64,000 bases of DNA from Bubalus kerabau (Eukaryota; Chordata; Mammalia; Artiodactyla; Bovidae), in contig NC_073641.1 of NCBI RefSeq assembly GCF_029407905.1, positions 16,661,001 through 16,725,000 of the forward strand, written 5' to 3'. Positions 1-11,489 of this stretch are shown in pieces; position 1 is the stretch's first letter; every line of letters begins with the position of its first letter. The notes below the pieces were generated by a model, which was not told the DNA's origin, did not search any database, and was given only the letters and a program-made list of their open reading frames with translations. The translations under genes were made by a program, and so were the position numbers.

Positions 1-765
1 GGTGTGGAGAAAAGGGAACCCTCTTACAGTGTTGGTGGGAATGCAAACTAGTACAGCCACTATGGAGAACAGTGTGGAGATTCCTTAAAAAACTACAAAT
101 AGAACTGCCTTATGACCCAGCAATCCCACTACTGGGCATACACACCGAGGAAACCAGAATTGAAAGAGACACGTGTACCCCAATGTTCATTGCAGCAGGA
201 CATGGAAGCAACCTAGATGTCCATCAGCAGAAGAATGGATAAGAAAGCTGTGTTACATATACACAATGGAGTATTACTCAGCCATTAAAAAGAATACATT
301 TGAATCAGTTCTAATGAGGTGGATGAAACTGGAGCCTATTATACAGAGTGAAGTAAGCCAGAAAGAAAAACACCAATACAGTATACTAACGCATACATAT
401 GGAATTTAGAAAGATGGTAACGACAACCCTGTATGCGAGACAGCAAAAGAGACACAGATGTATAAAACAGTCTTTTGGACTCTGTGGGAGAGGGAGGCGG
501 GGGATGATTTGGGAGAATGGCATTGAAACATGTAAAATATCATATAAGAAATGAATCATCAGTCCAGGTTTGATGCAGGATACAGGATGCTCGGGGCTGG
601 TGCACTGGGATGACCCAGAGGGATGGTACGGGGACAGAGGTGGGAGGGGGGTTCAGGATAGGGAACATGTGTACACCTGTGGCAGATTCATGTTGATGTA
701 TGGCAAAACCAATACAATATTGTAAAGTAAAAATAAATAAACTGATGTCAAAAAAAAAAAACCCA
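1..765 (+). mobile_element. LINE L1 (ruminant type), 3' end of ORF2 plus 3' UTR, 5'-truncated by window edge
   Basis: The frame around 173-409 carries the L1 ORF2p C-terminal hallmark MEYYSAIKKN. It is followed by a 3' UTR typical of bovine L1 (GATGACCCAGAGGGATGG, then GGCAAAACCAATACAATATTG) and an A-rich tail near 735-765. The copy enters from the left edge, so its 5' extent is unknown. The reverse-transcriptase core is not in the window and the visible frame is a dead C-terminal remnant. A second copy of the same 3' UTR lies at 20757-21113. Confidence 0.92.
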
Positions 766-2430
766 AAACTATTCCTGAGACCAATGTAAAAAAAAAGTGT
801 ATTTTTTAATTTAATCTGTATTACAAACATCTGTTTCTAATGGCATCAGCTGTTTCTAATAGAATAAGAAAGCAAACCAAAGTAAATCAAGGCACAACAG
901 ACCTTTCTTAATTGCCTTCTCACGGTATTAGCTTTTATTTTATTAGTTGTAAAATAGTATTAATTTTTTTTTCAAATGAGTCCTGGACTTATCTGTCTAT
1001 TGGTTTAATGTACTTTCTTCAAATTACTTCCTGGAATGTGTTGATTTTAGGTTGTCATATAATCCTTAATTTGGGAGTATAGAATTTGGATGGCTGGATT
1101 TCATTCGTTCATTTATTTAAGGAAAACATATATGCCAGACACTGTAGCATTAACAACAAAACCAAAAACAAAACAAAAACAATAAAAAATATATTTAAAG
1201 CAAAGGCCAGATAATGTCCCTTTAAGAATTAGCAGCTGCTGTTGTCCATTAAAGTAGACAGGCTAAAACTAACCAGAGGTTTCCTCCTGTTCCTTTCCTA
1301 AGCTCTCCTTTGCAATTATGAAATACCTTTCAACTGTGTCCTCAAACATTTATACGAATGTATTTTGAATAATTGAGTCCTCAATAGATAGGTGCTATAT
1401 TGCTATTGCAAATGAAAACATTAAAGTACAAAGAAGGAAATTGACTTCATTTAAGTTACTTGACAACCAATGTGCCAAACAGCCCAAGCAACAGAATTAT
1501 CCAGGCATGGAGTCTGAGAGCAGTTTGATAAACACCTTTTACCATGTTGAAGGTAAGAATTGTATTAATTCAATAAAGCAAATTATTTCCACAGGGAAAA
1601 AGCACATGGGAACTGTACCGAGAACATTTCTGTCATCTGGGTATCTTATTTTTCCCAGGAAATTAGTAAAAAGTCACCCCGTGATTTTTCCTTGGTTTAC
1701 AAAGATGGCTTGGAAGCCAGGATCAGTATCTGGGGGTGAAGGACAGGTCTGGGTAAGGTGAAAGGAGTGTAATCTGAAAGCAACTTGGTCATCAAAGAAC
1801 ATAAGTATATATGTTATAAATTCATTCATATTTGAATCAAAGGAAAGCAGAAAGAAAATGAAGTAAATAAAGGTAATGAATTTATTCAGGAAATAAAAGG
1901 ATTATCAGCTCAGTGAAGTTTAGTAGTCACTGTTCAGCTTATACCTGAAACTCCATGTGGTTTAGGCAAGGCTACACCAGCTGTCACAATTCAAACTTGC
2001 TCCTGTATTATTCAGGCAGTTTTGCAATAAAATTCAGAGTTAAATTGAGCTAGCCTTTTCCATTTCCCTTTGCAGCCCTTCCCCCAACAATCAAGCTATC
2101 ATAACAACAAAATAAAACCAAACAGTATCTCAGTAAGAACATTTTATGAGTTTCCCCTCTGTCATTATTCTCTTTTGGCTGAGCGATCTTTTTTTTTGAC
2201 AACAGAGTATTTATCTCTTTGTAATGCCTAGATCCGCGATGCCATCCACTGTGGTAATAATTTAGCTGGATAAAAGACATGAAGTCCATTTTGCAAGTCA
2301 ATTTGTAATTTTTGCATTTTAAACTATTTTTCCTCTTCCTCAAAATCCATTTCAGATGAGATTGACTAATAAAATACTAAAGTTTAGAAACCTGAATAAA
2401 ATGTAATTTAATAGCTTTGAATATTGTGAA
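766..2430. other. Stretch without a recognised gene
   Basis: AT-rich, with short open frames only and no convincing splice-bounded exon. A fragment near 1090-1150 (TTCATTCGTTCATTTATTTAA, then TGCCAGACACTG) resembles a reversed L2 tail, at low confidence. Nothing else is recognised. Confidence 0.5.
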
Positions 2431-2739
2431 GAGAGAGTTTTAAAATTATAAGCTTAGAAACAGCAGATAAAATAATACAGAAAATACTGACAGATTCTCA
2501 TATACATAAATAGAAATATTTGCACATAAATAACAGAACAGAAAAAGAGTTACAATCTCTATTTCATAGAGAGCTTGTGGAGGAAAATTCCATTGTGATG
2601 GGATCATCAGATTTTCCATTATTGCTCTTATCATACCATAACAATCTTTTATAATATACTTTAAAAAGTCCTCAAAGTCAGTCAAAATAAATGGACAAAT
2701 CATAAACCAGAATAAATCATAGAAGGCTAAATAAATGAG

Positions 2740-2972
2740 GAAAGAAAGCTTTAAAAAGGTAAATGAACAAATGCCATGAATAGCCAAATTCTCATGAGAA
2801 GAAATCCGTGGACTCAATAAACATATTGGAAAAAATTTCAACTTCATTGGTGAACAAAGAAATGCAAATAAATCAGTAAAATGTACTTTTGCCATACTGA
2901 ATTAGAAAAATATATAGTTATTAAACATATTGCTGGCAAGGATAGAAGTTAGTGGACACTATGGTACATTCT
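2740..2972 (+). mobile_element. Old L1 (L1M type) ORF2 3' fragment
   Basis: The phrases near 2860 (AAGAAATGCAAATAAATCAG) and 2930 (TTGCTGGCAAGGATAG) match the end of L1 ORF2 in diverged form. The fragment may begin as early as about 2440 and may continue after the SINE at 3206. It is broken by indels and codes for nothing. It served as target for the Bov-tA at 2973-3193. Confidence 0.6.
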
Positions 2973-3193
2973 GGGCTTCCCAGGTGACACTCTTGGTAAG
3001 AACCTGCCTGCCAATGCACGAGATGTAAGAGATGCAGGTTCAATCCCTGGATCAGGAAGATCCCCTGGAGGAGGGCCTGCAACCCTTTCCAGTATTCTTG
3101 CCTGGAGAATCCCATGGACAGAGGATCCTGGCAGGCTACAGTGCATAGGGTTGCAAAGAATCAGACATGACTGAAGCAACTTAGCACACACAC
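2973..3193 (+). mobile_element. Bov-tA SINE
   Basis: The tRNA-Glu-like head (GGGCTTCCCAGGTG, then GGTTCAATCCCTGG as B-box) is followed by the BovA body (CCAGTATTCTTGCCTGGAGA) and a CA-rich tail. A 12 bp perfect target-site duplication ATGGTACATTCT flanks it at 2961-2972 and 3194-3205. Confidence 0.95.
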
Positions 3194-3205
3194 ATGGTAC
3201 ATTCT

Positions 3206-4405
3206 AGTGGTTGTACAAATTGCTTCATTATTTTTGTAGCCTATCTTGAGTCCCAATGCTGCATCCACTATAGATCAAGAGCTATAAAAATGTCTTGTTT
3301 CTGCTTTCTGTCAAGATGGTAGACAAGCTTGGGCCGCAGTCTCCTACCCTCAAAAGCCACTCTGGAGTAACTGTAGAAGGGAGGTATGGATTCCAAGAAC
3401 CAACACCATCTGCAATATTAACCAGTGGAGAATCCACTGAGGATCCTTGTCTCAATCAATTATTATAATAAGAGCTGCAAAATGTTGATTTCCTCTATCA
3501 TTTCATCTATATTTATTAGCTACAGTCTTTTGTAAAGGGGAGTTTTCCTTCTTTCTTTCAAGTATAGCTATGGACTTCTGGGTGTTACAGTCGTTGTCAT
3601 AATTATTCTCTTAATGCTCAAATTATTCCAAATTTAACCAGTGAAAGTCCCTGTAAGTTAGCACCTATGTCCCTTTGACATAATCTGATTAATTTCTGAG
3701 CACTTCTTTGGTTTGTAGGACAAGAGGTCCCAGGTTCACCTTGAATTTTCCCTGCCCTTGAACTGGAATCAGCAAATTTCCAAGATGTGCTTTCCCTTTT
3801 AGTGGGGAATGGTATCTAGAAACTCATTTGGCACAGCTAAGTCTTTAGTGATGAAATGTCAGGCATTGCTGTCTGTTTTTTGCAAGGAGCTTTTTGGAAT
3901 AGGCATGCCCTTCTGACAGTTCCAATCATACTGTGTATAGCACTGCATATAACGTTGTTCCTCAAAGGTACAAGGTGGTCTTCAGGCCAGACACCTTCCT
4001 GGAGCTTCAGGGAGCTGGGTAGAATTGAAAAGGGGTGATTAGAGCAGAATCTTCCATCTTAGTTTCAACCTCAGCACCCTAAAATGAAAATGACTTTAGA
4101 AAAGAATTATGGCAATTATTACCCCCAACTTTTCTACCTCATCTGGGTCATTGAATAGACACAGTCCAAAGCTAAAACTTCTTCCAGATGTCTTCTTTAT
4201 TTCCTGACTTAGCCCACCTATAGAATTCGCTATATTCTAAGGCAAATTACATAAGAGGCTTATTTGTTTAAGTGCCTTACTAGTCTCCAGGCCTCAGACT
4301 AAACTGGAATCAATTCTTCCCTTGTCTTAACAGGAGAATGTGGAACACCCAGTCACTGACCACGAACGTGTGTGGTTTATATGAACTCAATGGATCAAAA
4401 ATACC
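3206..4405. other. Stretch without a recognised gene
   Basis: Residual L1M may continue for about 50 bp. A segment at 3310-3470 starting AAGATGGTAGACAAG loosely recalls an L1 5' UTR start, which is weak. No splice-supported exon was found. Confidence 0.4.
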
Positions 4406-4417
4406 AATGTCTCTATC

Positions 4418-4876
4418 GTTGTTCATTCGTGTCCAACTCTTTGCAACCCCATGGACTGCAGCACACCAGGCTTCCCTGTCCTTCACCATCTCCTGGAGCT
4501 TACTCAAACTCATGTCCATTGAGTCAGTGATGCCATTCAACCATCTTGTCCTCTGTCTCCCCTTCTCCTCCTGCCTTCAATCTTTCCCAGCATCAGGGTC
4601 TTTTCTAATGAGTTGACCCTTTGCATCAGGCAGCCAAAGTATTGGAGTTTCAGCTTCAGTGTCAGTCCTCCTAATGAATATTCAGGATTGATTTCCTTTA
4701 GGATTGACTGGTTTGATCTCCTTGCAGTCCAAGGGACTCTCAAGAGTCTTCTCCAACACCACAGTTCAAAAGCATAAATTTTTCAGCATTCAGCCTTCTT
4801 TATGGTCCAACTCACATCCATACATGACTTCTGAAAAAACCATAGCTTTGACTATACAGACCTTTGTTGGCAAAGT
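4418..4876 (-). mobile_element. BovB (RTE) LINE, 3' end
   Basis: On the minus strand this reads the C-terminal part of the BovB reverse-transcriptase ORF into its 3' end (GTTGGAGAAGACTCTTGAGA; ACCCTGATGCTGGGAAAGAT; GTTGCAAAGAGTTGGACACG). Strong 5' truncation is usual for this family. The flanks AATGTCTCTATC (4406-4417) and AATGTCTTATC (4877-4887) look like a degenerate target duplication. The right one also fits the element's own sequence, so that boundary is soft. Confidence 0.9.
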
Positions 4877-4887
4877 AATGTCTTATC

Positions 4888-5771
4888 ATACCCAGTTTAA
4901 TTTTCCACCTTGAGCTTTCTTGCTCCAGCCATGCTGAGTGGACAGCAGGGGACAGTACTCCTCTGACCCTTTGAAGAGTGGACTGGACTAAAGATATTCA
5001 CTTTAGCCTGTCAGATTTCTCTTTAGGATTTGAACCAAGAGACCTAGAGGGAGGTTTCAGTCATCAGTGGTCTAATGTGGAATTGGGCCAATAGCCATGT
5101 ATAATGTGAGAAAGTAAAGAAGGATGACTGAGAGTCCATGATACATGGACCAATCTGGAGAAAGAATCAGGGGTGAAGGAGGCCACACTATTGCTAAGAA
5201 ACAGAGAGCTTCTGACATTCCAGCTCTCTGTGTCATCCCTTGTTCTTGGAGTCAGTGAAGTTTCTGTATCCTTGACATTAACTTCTCTCTTTAGTAGAAT
5301 TAATTTGTTCCTTGCAATTGACAATCTTGGCTCTAATACCATATAATTGTGCACATCTTTTTTTGTTATAGGGAAACATTGTGTTTTGGGTTATTTTATT
5401 TGCAGTTATCAAATGAATAGGATGTTGCTAAATATTTGCACAGGAAAAAACTGCAGTATAAAATATTAAAAGAACATAACTTCTACTTCTTTGGTAAGAG
5501 CAATCAATGTTTTGTGAATCTATGCCTCTAGCAAGCCAACCAATCAGAACCCAGTGATGTCTTGATCCCATGTAAACCTCACACATGTGTCTAGTTATGT
5601 TATCAGGATTTGGTGATTCAACCTTGGTAGCACCTATTGTGGAAAAAAGCACCACTCATACATCAAGAACAGTAAATGTTTGTAGCTAGTGAGTTATATT
5701 AAAATAAAAATATGAAATATGATATAAGTATGGAGAGGAGACATTTTGAAATAAGTTAGGGAAGGAAAAAG
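4888..5771. other. Stretch without a recognised gene
   Basis: Ordinary AT-rich DNA. The minus-strand open frames at 5064-5354 and 5428-5655 lack splice or codon support. No repeat family recognised. Confidence 0.4.
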
Positions 5772-6280
5772 ATGGAAAAGAAAGTGACTGGCAGAGTGCA
5801 ATTTGGTGTATGTTTGATCATCTCCTGGGTCTGGATAGCTCCTGAGCTGTCTCAGTCAGCTTCAGACCCAGGTGTCAGGATGGTAAATTCTACCATGGAC
5901 GTCATAGAAGATGCTATTGTTGTGCACCCACCTCAGCCTCTTCATTATACTGATAACACCCAGCCCCCAGCTCCTTTACCTGTCGATTGGTAACAGCTCA
6001 CAGGTGCACCCTTCTCCTGAGAACTGCCTTTTGCTAACAAAAGCACCTGACCTGGAAATGCTTGGGAAGTTATACCCTCCTCTGAAGGGTGGCTCATGGT
6101 TAATGTCTGACTGATAGGCAGCTCCATCAGCCAGTGTACTTGCTCCAGAGTTGCCTGTGGGATGAACCCACATCTTTGCCTGGATTTTCCCCTGGTCCCC
6201 AGCCTGCTGTCCTCACTCATCTACAGGTTTCCCCTGAGGGCATTCTTTCAATAAAACGCTTGATCAGTAATTTCCATCTC
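5772..6280 (+). other. Unclassified segment, possible old LTR end
   Basis: This less AT-rich segment ends in CATTCTTTCAATAAAACGC and then TTTCCATCTCAG. A polyadenylation signal followed by such a run recalls the R/U5 end of ERV-L-type LTRs. No TG...CA boundary or internal region is secure. Short open frames (73 and 67 aa on +, 91 aa on -) have no recognised domain. Confidence 0.25.
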
Positions 6281-6292
6281 AGTTGTATTTCT

Positions 6293-6571
6293 GCTGCTGC
6301 TGCTGCTGCTAAGTCGCGTCAGTCCTGTCTGACTCTGTGCGATCCCATAGACGGCAGCCCACCAGGCTCCCCCGTCCCTGGGATTCTCCAGGCAAGAACA
6401 CTGGAGTGGGTTGCCATTGCCTTCTCCAATGCCTGAAAGTGAAAAGTGAAAGTGAAGTCACTCAGTCGTGTCTGACTCTTAGCGGCCCCATGGACTGCAG
6501 CCTACCAGGCTCCTCCGTCCATGGGATTTTCCAGGCAAGAGTACTGGAGTGGGGTGCCATCGCCTTCTCCG
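6293..6571 (-). mobile_element. Bov-A2 SINE (dimeric BovA)
   Basis: Two BovA monomers are joined by GAAAGTGAAAAGTGAAAGTG, with a (GCT)n tail at the left end, so the element lies on the minus strand. A perfect 12 bp duplication AGTTGTATTTCT flanks it at 6281-6292 and 6572-6583. The good sequence and clean duplication suggest a fairly young insertion. Confidence 0.95.
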
Positions 6572-6606
6572 AGTTGTATTTCTAGTGGATCCAATTTAAG
6601 ATATCA

Positions 6607-6826
6607 TATGTATGTGCTCAGTCGCTCAGTCATGTCCAATTCTTTGTGACCCCGTGGACTGCAGCCCAGCGGCTCCTCTGTCCATGGAATTTTCTAGGCA
6701 AGAATACTGGCGTGGGTTGCCGTTTCCTACTCTAGGGGATCTTCCCGATCCAGGGATTGAACCCGCATCTCTTGTGTCTCCTGCATTGGCAGGCAGATTC
6801 TTTACCACTGGGCCACTGGGGAAGCC
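6607..6826 (-). mobile_element. Bov-tA SINE
   Basis: Reverse-oriented tRNA-like head at the right end (GCCACTGGGGAAGCC) with BovA body at left. Target duplication CAATTTAAGATATCA (6592-6606) and CAATTTAAGACATCA (6827-6841) has one mismatch in 15. It lies only about 35 bp from the Bov-A2, as a separate insertion with its own duplication. Confidence 0.95.
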
Positions 6827-6841
6827 CAATTTAAGACATCA

Positions 6842-8299
6842 GCTAACATTTAACTTGATTAAGCAGAGATGGTCTTCCACTTTGCTACTGTCTATAGATG
6901 TTCTAGCAAGTCAATGAAGGAATAACTAACCAGGCTGATCCTTTCATACTTAGTTACAGGTTTCCTCTGTGAGGAGATTCCCCTCCCTCTTACCATCTAT
7001 GTTTACCATTTAGCACCTGGCACCAGAGTTGTCTTCAGAGTTCTCTTCATGTCTTTGTTTAGGAAAATGCCTTAATGAGCTGTTTGGGGGTGGAGGAGAG
7101 ATCCTGGGGGCATGCATTTAAAGAGGAAGATGAAACAAAAAGACAGACAAGTTGATCTGTATAAGAGTAAACAAAGATTTTATATCGGGGTTAATCTGAA
7201 AGGACAGAGGACTGGGGGGAAAGGAGTGAGAAATTTGGAAGGAAGACTGATGAAGGAAGAAAACTCCCAGTAGTGGAGGAACCAAAAGATCTTTAAGGCC
7301 AAGGGTGTCTAATATTCAATAATAACAAGTTGTGTTATGAAGTAAACTCCTCATAACTCTAAATCTTCAGTATAAATTTAATTTGCCAGAACAACCTTGT
7401 GAGCTGGTGATGCAGGAAATAAAATGTCAGGGCAGTAAATATGCCAACCCCAGAGTCATCCCTTTGCTGACATCTGCAAGCGGTAACTACATCCTTTGAA
7501 AGGGGCAATAAGCCAGGTGTCCTGGTAGCAAGAAGCGGTAAAGTGAACGGTGGCTCACGGGGCACTAACTGAGGTAGGAATAGCTGCAGCATGAAACTGA
7601 CTCAGGGCGGGGAGGAGACAAAGCGTCTTTTCTCCCCAACAAACTAGAAGAAAGTGACTTAGATGCACACACAGCACACACACACACACAGACACACCCC
7701 TAGAGGGTGCCTACTATTGTGAACTCAGTCTTTAATGAAATTCTGGCAGAGCGGAACACAAAGCATTTAAATTTGTAACACAGTTACATAACCTTTGCTT
7801 TCATTCTGTTTTTTTTTTTCACCAGAATAGACAACATCAGAGCCTGTTAGTGCTGTTCTTGGGAAGACTAAGTGCTTTTAGAAAGTGTACCCTGGAATAA
7901 ACAAAGATAAGCACAATCTGGTAACTAAAAATATTTTCCTAAGAGGGAAAGTATGTACCTTTCCTTTCCCCCTTCTCAGAATCCCACTGATTTTTTCCAT
8001 ATTCCAGCCCAAGTACCCTTCTTCCTGATCTGTTCCCAGTCTGCAACGATTTCTTCCCTCTTTGAGCACTCTGGAACTTACAGTTTGAAGTGTTCTTAAA
8101 TTAATATTAAATTTTACCATGGTTCGTAGTGTTATACCAATCAGGACTCATCTTGGGAAATACAGAGACGTATAACTGGTAGAATTTCAAAATATCTATG
8201 GGCCACATGGGATTTCTCACATCGAGAAAGTCAATCCATGTACCAGGGCAACCAAACCAATTTCAGAGTAAGAGTTTCCAAATGACTTTGTAAGCTCCC
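6842..8299. other. Stretch without a recognised gene; short CA microsatellite
   Basis: A (CA)n tract with interruptions lies at about 7665-7698. No repeat family or exon was recognised elsewhere. The minus-strand frames at 7359-7592 and 7878-8120 have no support. Confidence 0.45.
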
Positions 8300-8518
8300 A
8301 AAATATAACAACAACTAATACTTGTATAATGTGCCATGTGCATCTTCTTTACACATGTTAATTCATTTAATTTTAGTTGTGATCCTATACATACTGCTCT
8401 TATCTGCATTTTACAGACAACTAAAGCATTGGGCTGCTAAATAGCTTATCTAAGGAAGTAGAAGAACCAAGATTGAACCCAAGCAGCCTATCCTTAACTG
8501 GTAAGCCATACTGCCTGA
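8300..8518 (-). mobile_element. MIR SINE
   Basis: Reverse-oriented MIR: TTCATTTAATTTTAGTTGTGATCC, then CATTTTACAGACAACTAAAGC, then AGATTGAACCCAAGCAGCC match the 3' half, core and tRNA-related B-box region in diverged form. Confidence 0.75.
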
Positions 8519-9820
8519 TGTACACTTTTTTAAATCCTGGTCTACCAATTCCATTCTTCTCCCAACAAAACACCACAACCACTCGTATGACAAAGCTGTT
8601 GAGGGTAGACGAAAGGGAACAGGATTGATAAATGCAGCTTTGTTTAAAGTTTATCTTTCCCTTTCACCTGCAGTGCTGTGACGGAGCATCTGTTTGTTTG
8701 GCGTTTCTTTTGTCTGACCCATCACCCACTGAATTATTTTATCGTAAGTGTAGCAGCTTCAAGAGTTACTGTAAGGGCACAGACTAGAGTGAGTTCCAGA
8801 TTCTACGTGACCTTATTCACCTCGGTCTGAGCTGTTTAATTTGCATTCAAGAGATGTGACAAGAGTCTTTTTTTTAAAGGTGACAGTTGGTCACCTAGTA
8901 CTCTAGACTCAATGTGAATAAACTGTAAAAATTCACCTCCATCTTTTTGTGTCTAAGGTGTTTCATGTGTAAAACACTTGTGTGGTATATTCCTTTTATT
9001 ACTTCTATAAATAAAACTATATTCTTACTGTCAAAGAAAGAGGATAAGGAAAACCTATATTCGTTCCCTCTGTCCTGGGAAATCTCCAACTCTGTAAGTT
9101 CTGGAGCTCTTGGTGTTTCTAATTTTTAACAAAAAAATTTATGCATTCATAAATACTAAAAGATCTAGGCCTTTGCGGTATATTTTATTGCTCCACATCA
9201 ACTTCAAAAGTCTTAAATGTTTATCAGATAGGTGCTGAAATGGGTCCCAGGTCCAGAAACCTAGGACCTCTTTATTAAAGTAATTATTCTGACCTAGTTG
9301 TTGCAAAGGACAAGGCAGATATGTGCACATTCAGTCCTTGAAGAGCTCTTTTGGCAACAGATGGAGAAAGAGAATTTTTTAAATTTACCCTGAGTTTACC
9401 AATTTTACATTCATCTCTGGTGAATAAAATAAAATTGACTTGTATGTTGAGTATATAATTGTTTGTATGTCTTTTTTTCCCCTCACTGGATTGAATAACT
9501 GAAGAGCAAGACTCAGTCTCTGTATCTACCACATTACTTTGCCCAGTGCCTCATACCCTAAAGTTATTGAAATTGGACTAAATATGTTAGGCACATGTTG
9601 AATCTGTCAAGGTTAGAGCAGGAAATGGAAGAGAAGTCAAGAAGAAGAATCAAAGAAGAAATAAAAGAAATTTAAAGAAAGGGCTACATACAAAACTGTG
9701 GGTTAAGGGAAGGTGGTGAAGCACACGGGGGCTGAGACGAACAGGTAGCAGTCACTTCCTCTGGGTCTGAAAAAAGCAAGGAAAGGGAGCAGCTGCTGGA
9801 ATCTGGCAACTGTAGAAAAA
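8519..9820. other. Stretch without a recognised gene
   Basis: AT-rich. Open frames of 60-82 aa occur on both strands without splice or motif support. No repeat recognised. Confidence 0.4.
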
Positions 9821-9826
9821 AGGCTG

Positions 9827-10036
9827 CTTCCCAGGTGACGCTAGTGGTAAAGAACCTGCCCGCCAATGCAGGAGACATGAGACGTGGGTTCAATCCCTGG
9901 GTCTGAAAGATCCCTGGAGAAGGGCATGGCAGTCCACTCCAGTGTTCTTGCCTGGAGAATCCCAGGGACAGAGGAGCCTGGTGAGCTACAGTCTACGGGG
10001 TTGCACAGTTGGACACAACTGAAGCGACTTTGCACA
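9827..10036 (+). mobile_element. Bov-tA SINE
   Basis: tRNA-like head (GTGGTAAAGAACCTGCC; GGGTTCAATCCCTGG) and BovA body (CCAGTGTTCTTGCCTGGAG). A short duplication AGGCTG is seen at 9821-9826 and 10037-10042. Confidence 0.92.
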
Positions 10037-10042
10037 CAGGCT

Positions 10043-11334
10043 GACTAGCAAGAGGTGCATGTTGGGTGGGGGAGGACATAATCTCTGCCAAACTGTGAGC
10101 TAGCAGAGAGAGAAAGGAAAAGAGTAAGGGCAGATGGAGAAAATACCTGGATCTTTTTCTCTTCCCAAGATCAGATATCCTGGAAGGGCTCCCATTGGCT
10201 GAGCCAAGCGGAAGCCAATAGACAGAAGATAAAGTGAATTGTAAACCGAAAGGGAACATGGAGAGTATGCAGTACTTATATACCAAAGTTCACTCATTCA
10301 ACACCCACTGATTACTTAGCATGTAAGAAAGCACTGCACTCAGAAATGTGAGAGAAACATATAAAATTAGCATAATTCCTAGGGAAAGTGGTTATTTACA
10401 TTTAAAAAATGATTTATGATAGACTGTAGCTAAAAAAAAAAAATCTATTTTTAAAGTGTTCCCTTCAATAGTATAAGCACATGGTTAAAATGGGCTTGTG
10501 ATGGAAAGTTGCAGTTCACTTCCTCATATAACTTTCTTCTCAGAGAAAAAGTCTGTTGAATTCCATGGTAATCTACACATCTCCAAAAATGTGCTTATAC
10601 TGAAATTTTGATTGATCAGCTGTAGACACTGTTAACTTACTTCAGGAAAACAGTCCCAGAGAAAAGACTTCCATTTAATAATAGACTCAAACCCCATCTC
10701 TACGGCTGGATCACTACACAGTCACTAGTGAAGGTAACTAGTGGAGAATTTCCACCTAGGTGTGCAGAACCTCCACATAGGTGTGCAGAACCTCCAATCA
10801 GCTCCTCAGCATCTTCTTTAAAATTTAATTTTTTGAAGTATTAATAATTCATGGATATCTTTAAAATCAATTAGCATTACAACTAGTATAATGGGGGGGG
10901 GGAGTTCTTGTTCCCTGGACTATTCCATCTCTTTTTCTTCTCCACAGAGGTACTATTTTCAAACCTTTTGGCTGTTTCTTTCAGTATTTATCTCTATATT
11001 TCTACACATATTCTGGTAACATTTTGACTTATATATATAAAAATATTCAGAGTAGTTATATAAGTAAAATCATGTTTATGAAATCTTTAACCTTTGCTTT
11101 ATTTATTTTTTTTAGTCTTTATTTCATTTGCTTTTTAACTCCAATTTCTCCACACCTCTGGATGAGGTTCCCAGATGAAAATTCAGTGCCTTAAAAATTA
11201 ACCAATTGTAAGAGGACATAAAGAATGTGTCCTAATGCCCATAAGTATTTAATAGATATACTCTTGAGACACACATAAACCACAATGCCAAACTGATTTT
11301 AAGTTCATTTAAGGAAATTTTAAGAAACTTACCA
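10043..11334. other. Stretch without a recognised gene; two small tandem or homopolymer features
   Basis: A 21 bp unit ending AGGTGTGCAGAAC occurs twice in tandem at 10750-10791. A run of ten G lies at 10893-10902. Otherwise AT-rich with no recognised exon. Confidence 0.45.
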
Positions 11335-11489
11335 CAGTTTTCCCTCAGAATCTGAGGGAGATAAGTTCCAGGTCCCCCATGGATAGCAAGCTCCTTGGAT
11401 GCTCAAGTCCCTTACATATAATGGCACAGCACAGCTGGTCCTTGGTATTTGTGGGGTCTGTGTCTGTGGATTTGAGGGGGCTGACTGTG
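11335..11489 (+). mobile_element. MER2-like (TcMar-Tigger) non-autonomous DNA element
   Basis: The phrases GTTCCAGGTCCCCCATGGAT, GGATGCTCAAGTCCCTTACA and, near the right end, CTTGGTATTTGTGGGG and GATTTGAGGGGGCTGACTGT fit the Tigger-derived MER2 layout in shortened form. Both ends begin or end with CAGT/ACTG-like inverted termini and TA follows at 11490. The internal part is largely missing. Family name is from memory of the consensus. Confidence 0.6.

Noticed and set aside
173..409. 78 aa plus-strand open frame as a host gene
   Set aside because: It is the C-terminus of L1 ORF2p (MEYYSAIKKN hallmark) in a truncated L1.
2973..3193. tRNA genes suggested by A- and B-box sequences in SINE heads
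   Set aside because: The boxes belong to tRNA-derived SINE promoters. No cloverleaf with intact anticodon arm and acceptor stem is formed.
6293..6826. Many 60-100 aa frames over Bov-A2/Bov-tA copies (here and elsewhere)
   Set aside because: These SINEs are open in several frames by sequence, so the same peptides recur at every copy. Not coding.
10893..10902. G10 run as a G-quadruplex
   Set aside because: A single G-run lacks the four separated tracts needed for an intramolecular quadruplex.
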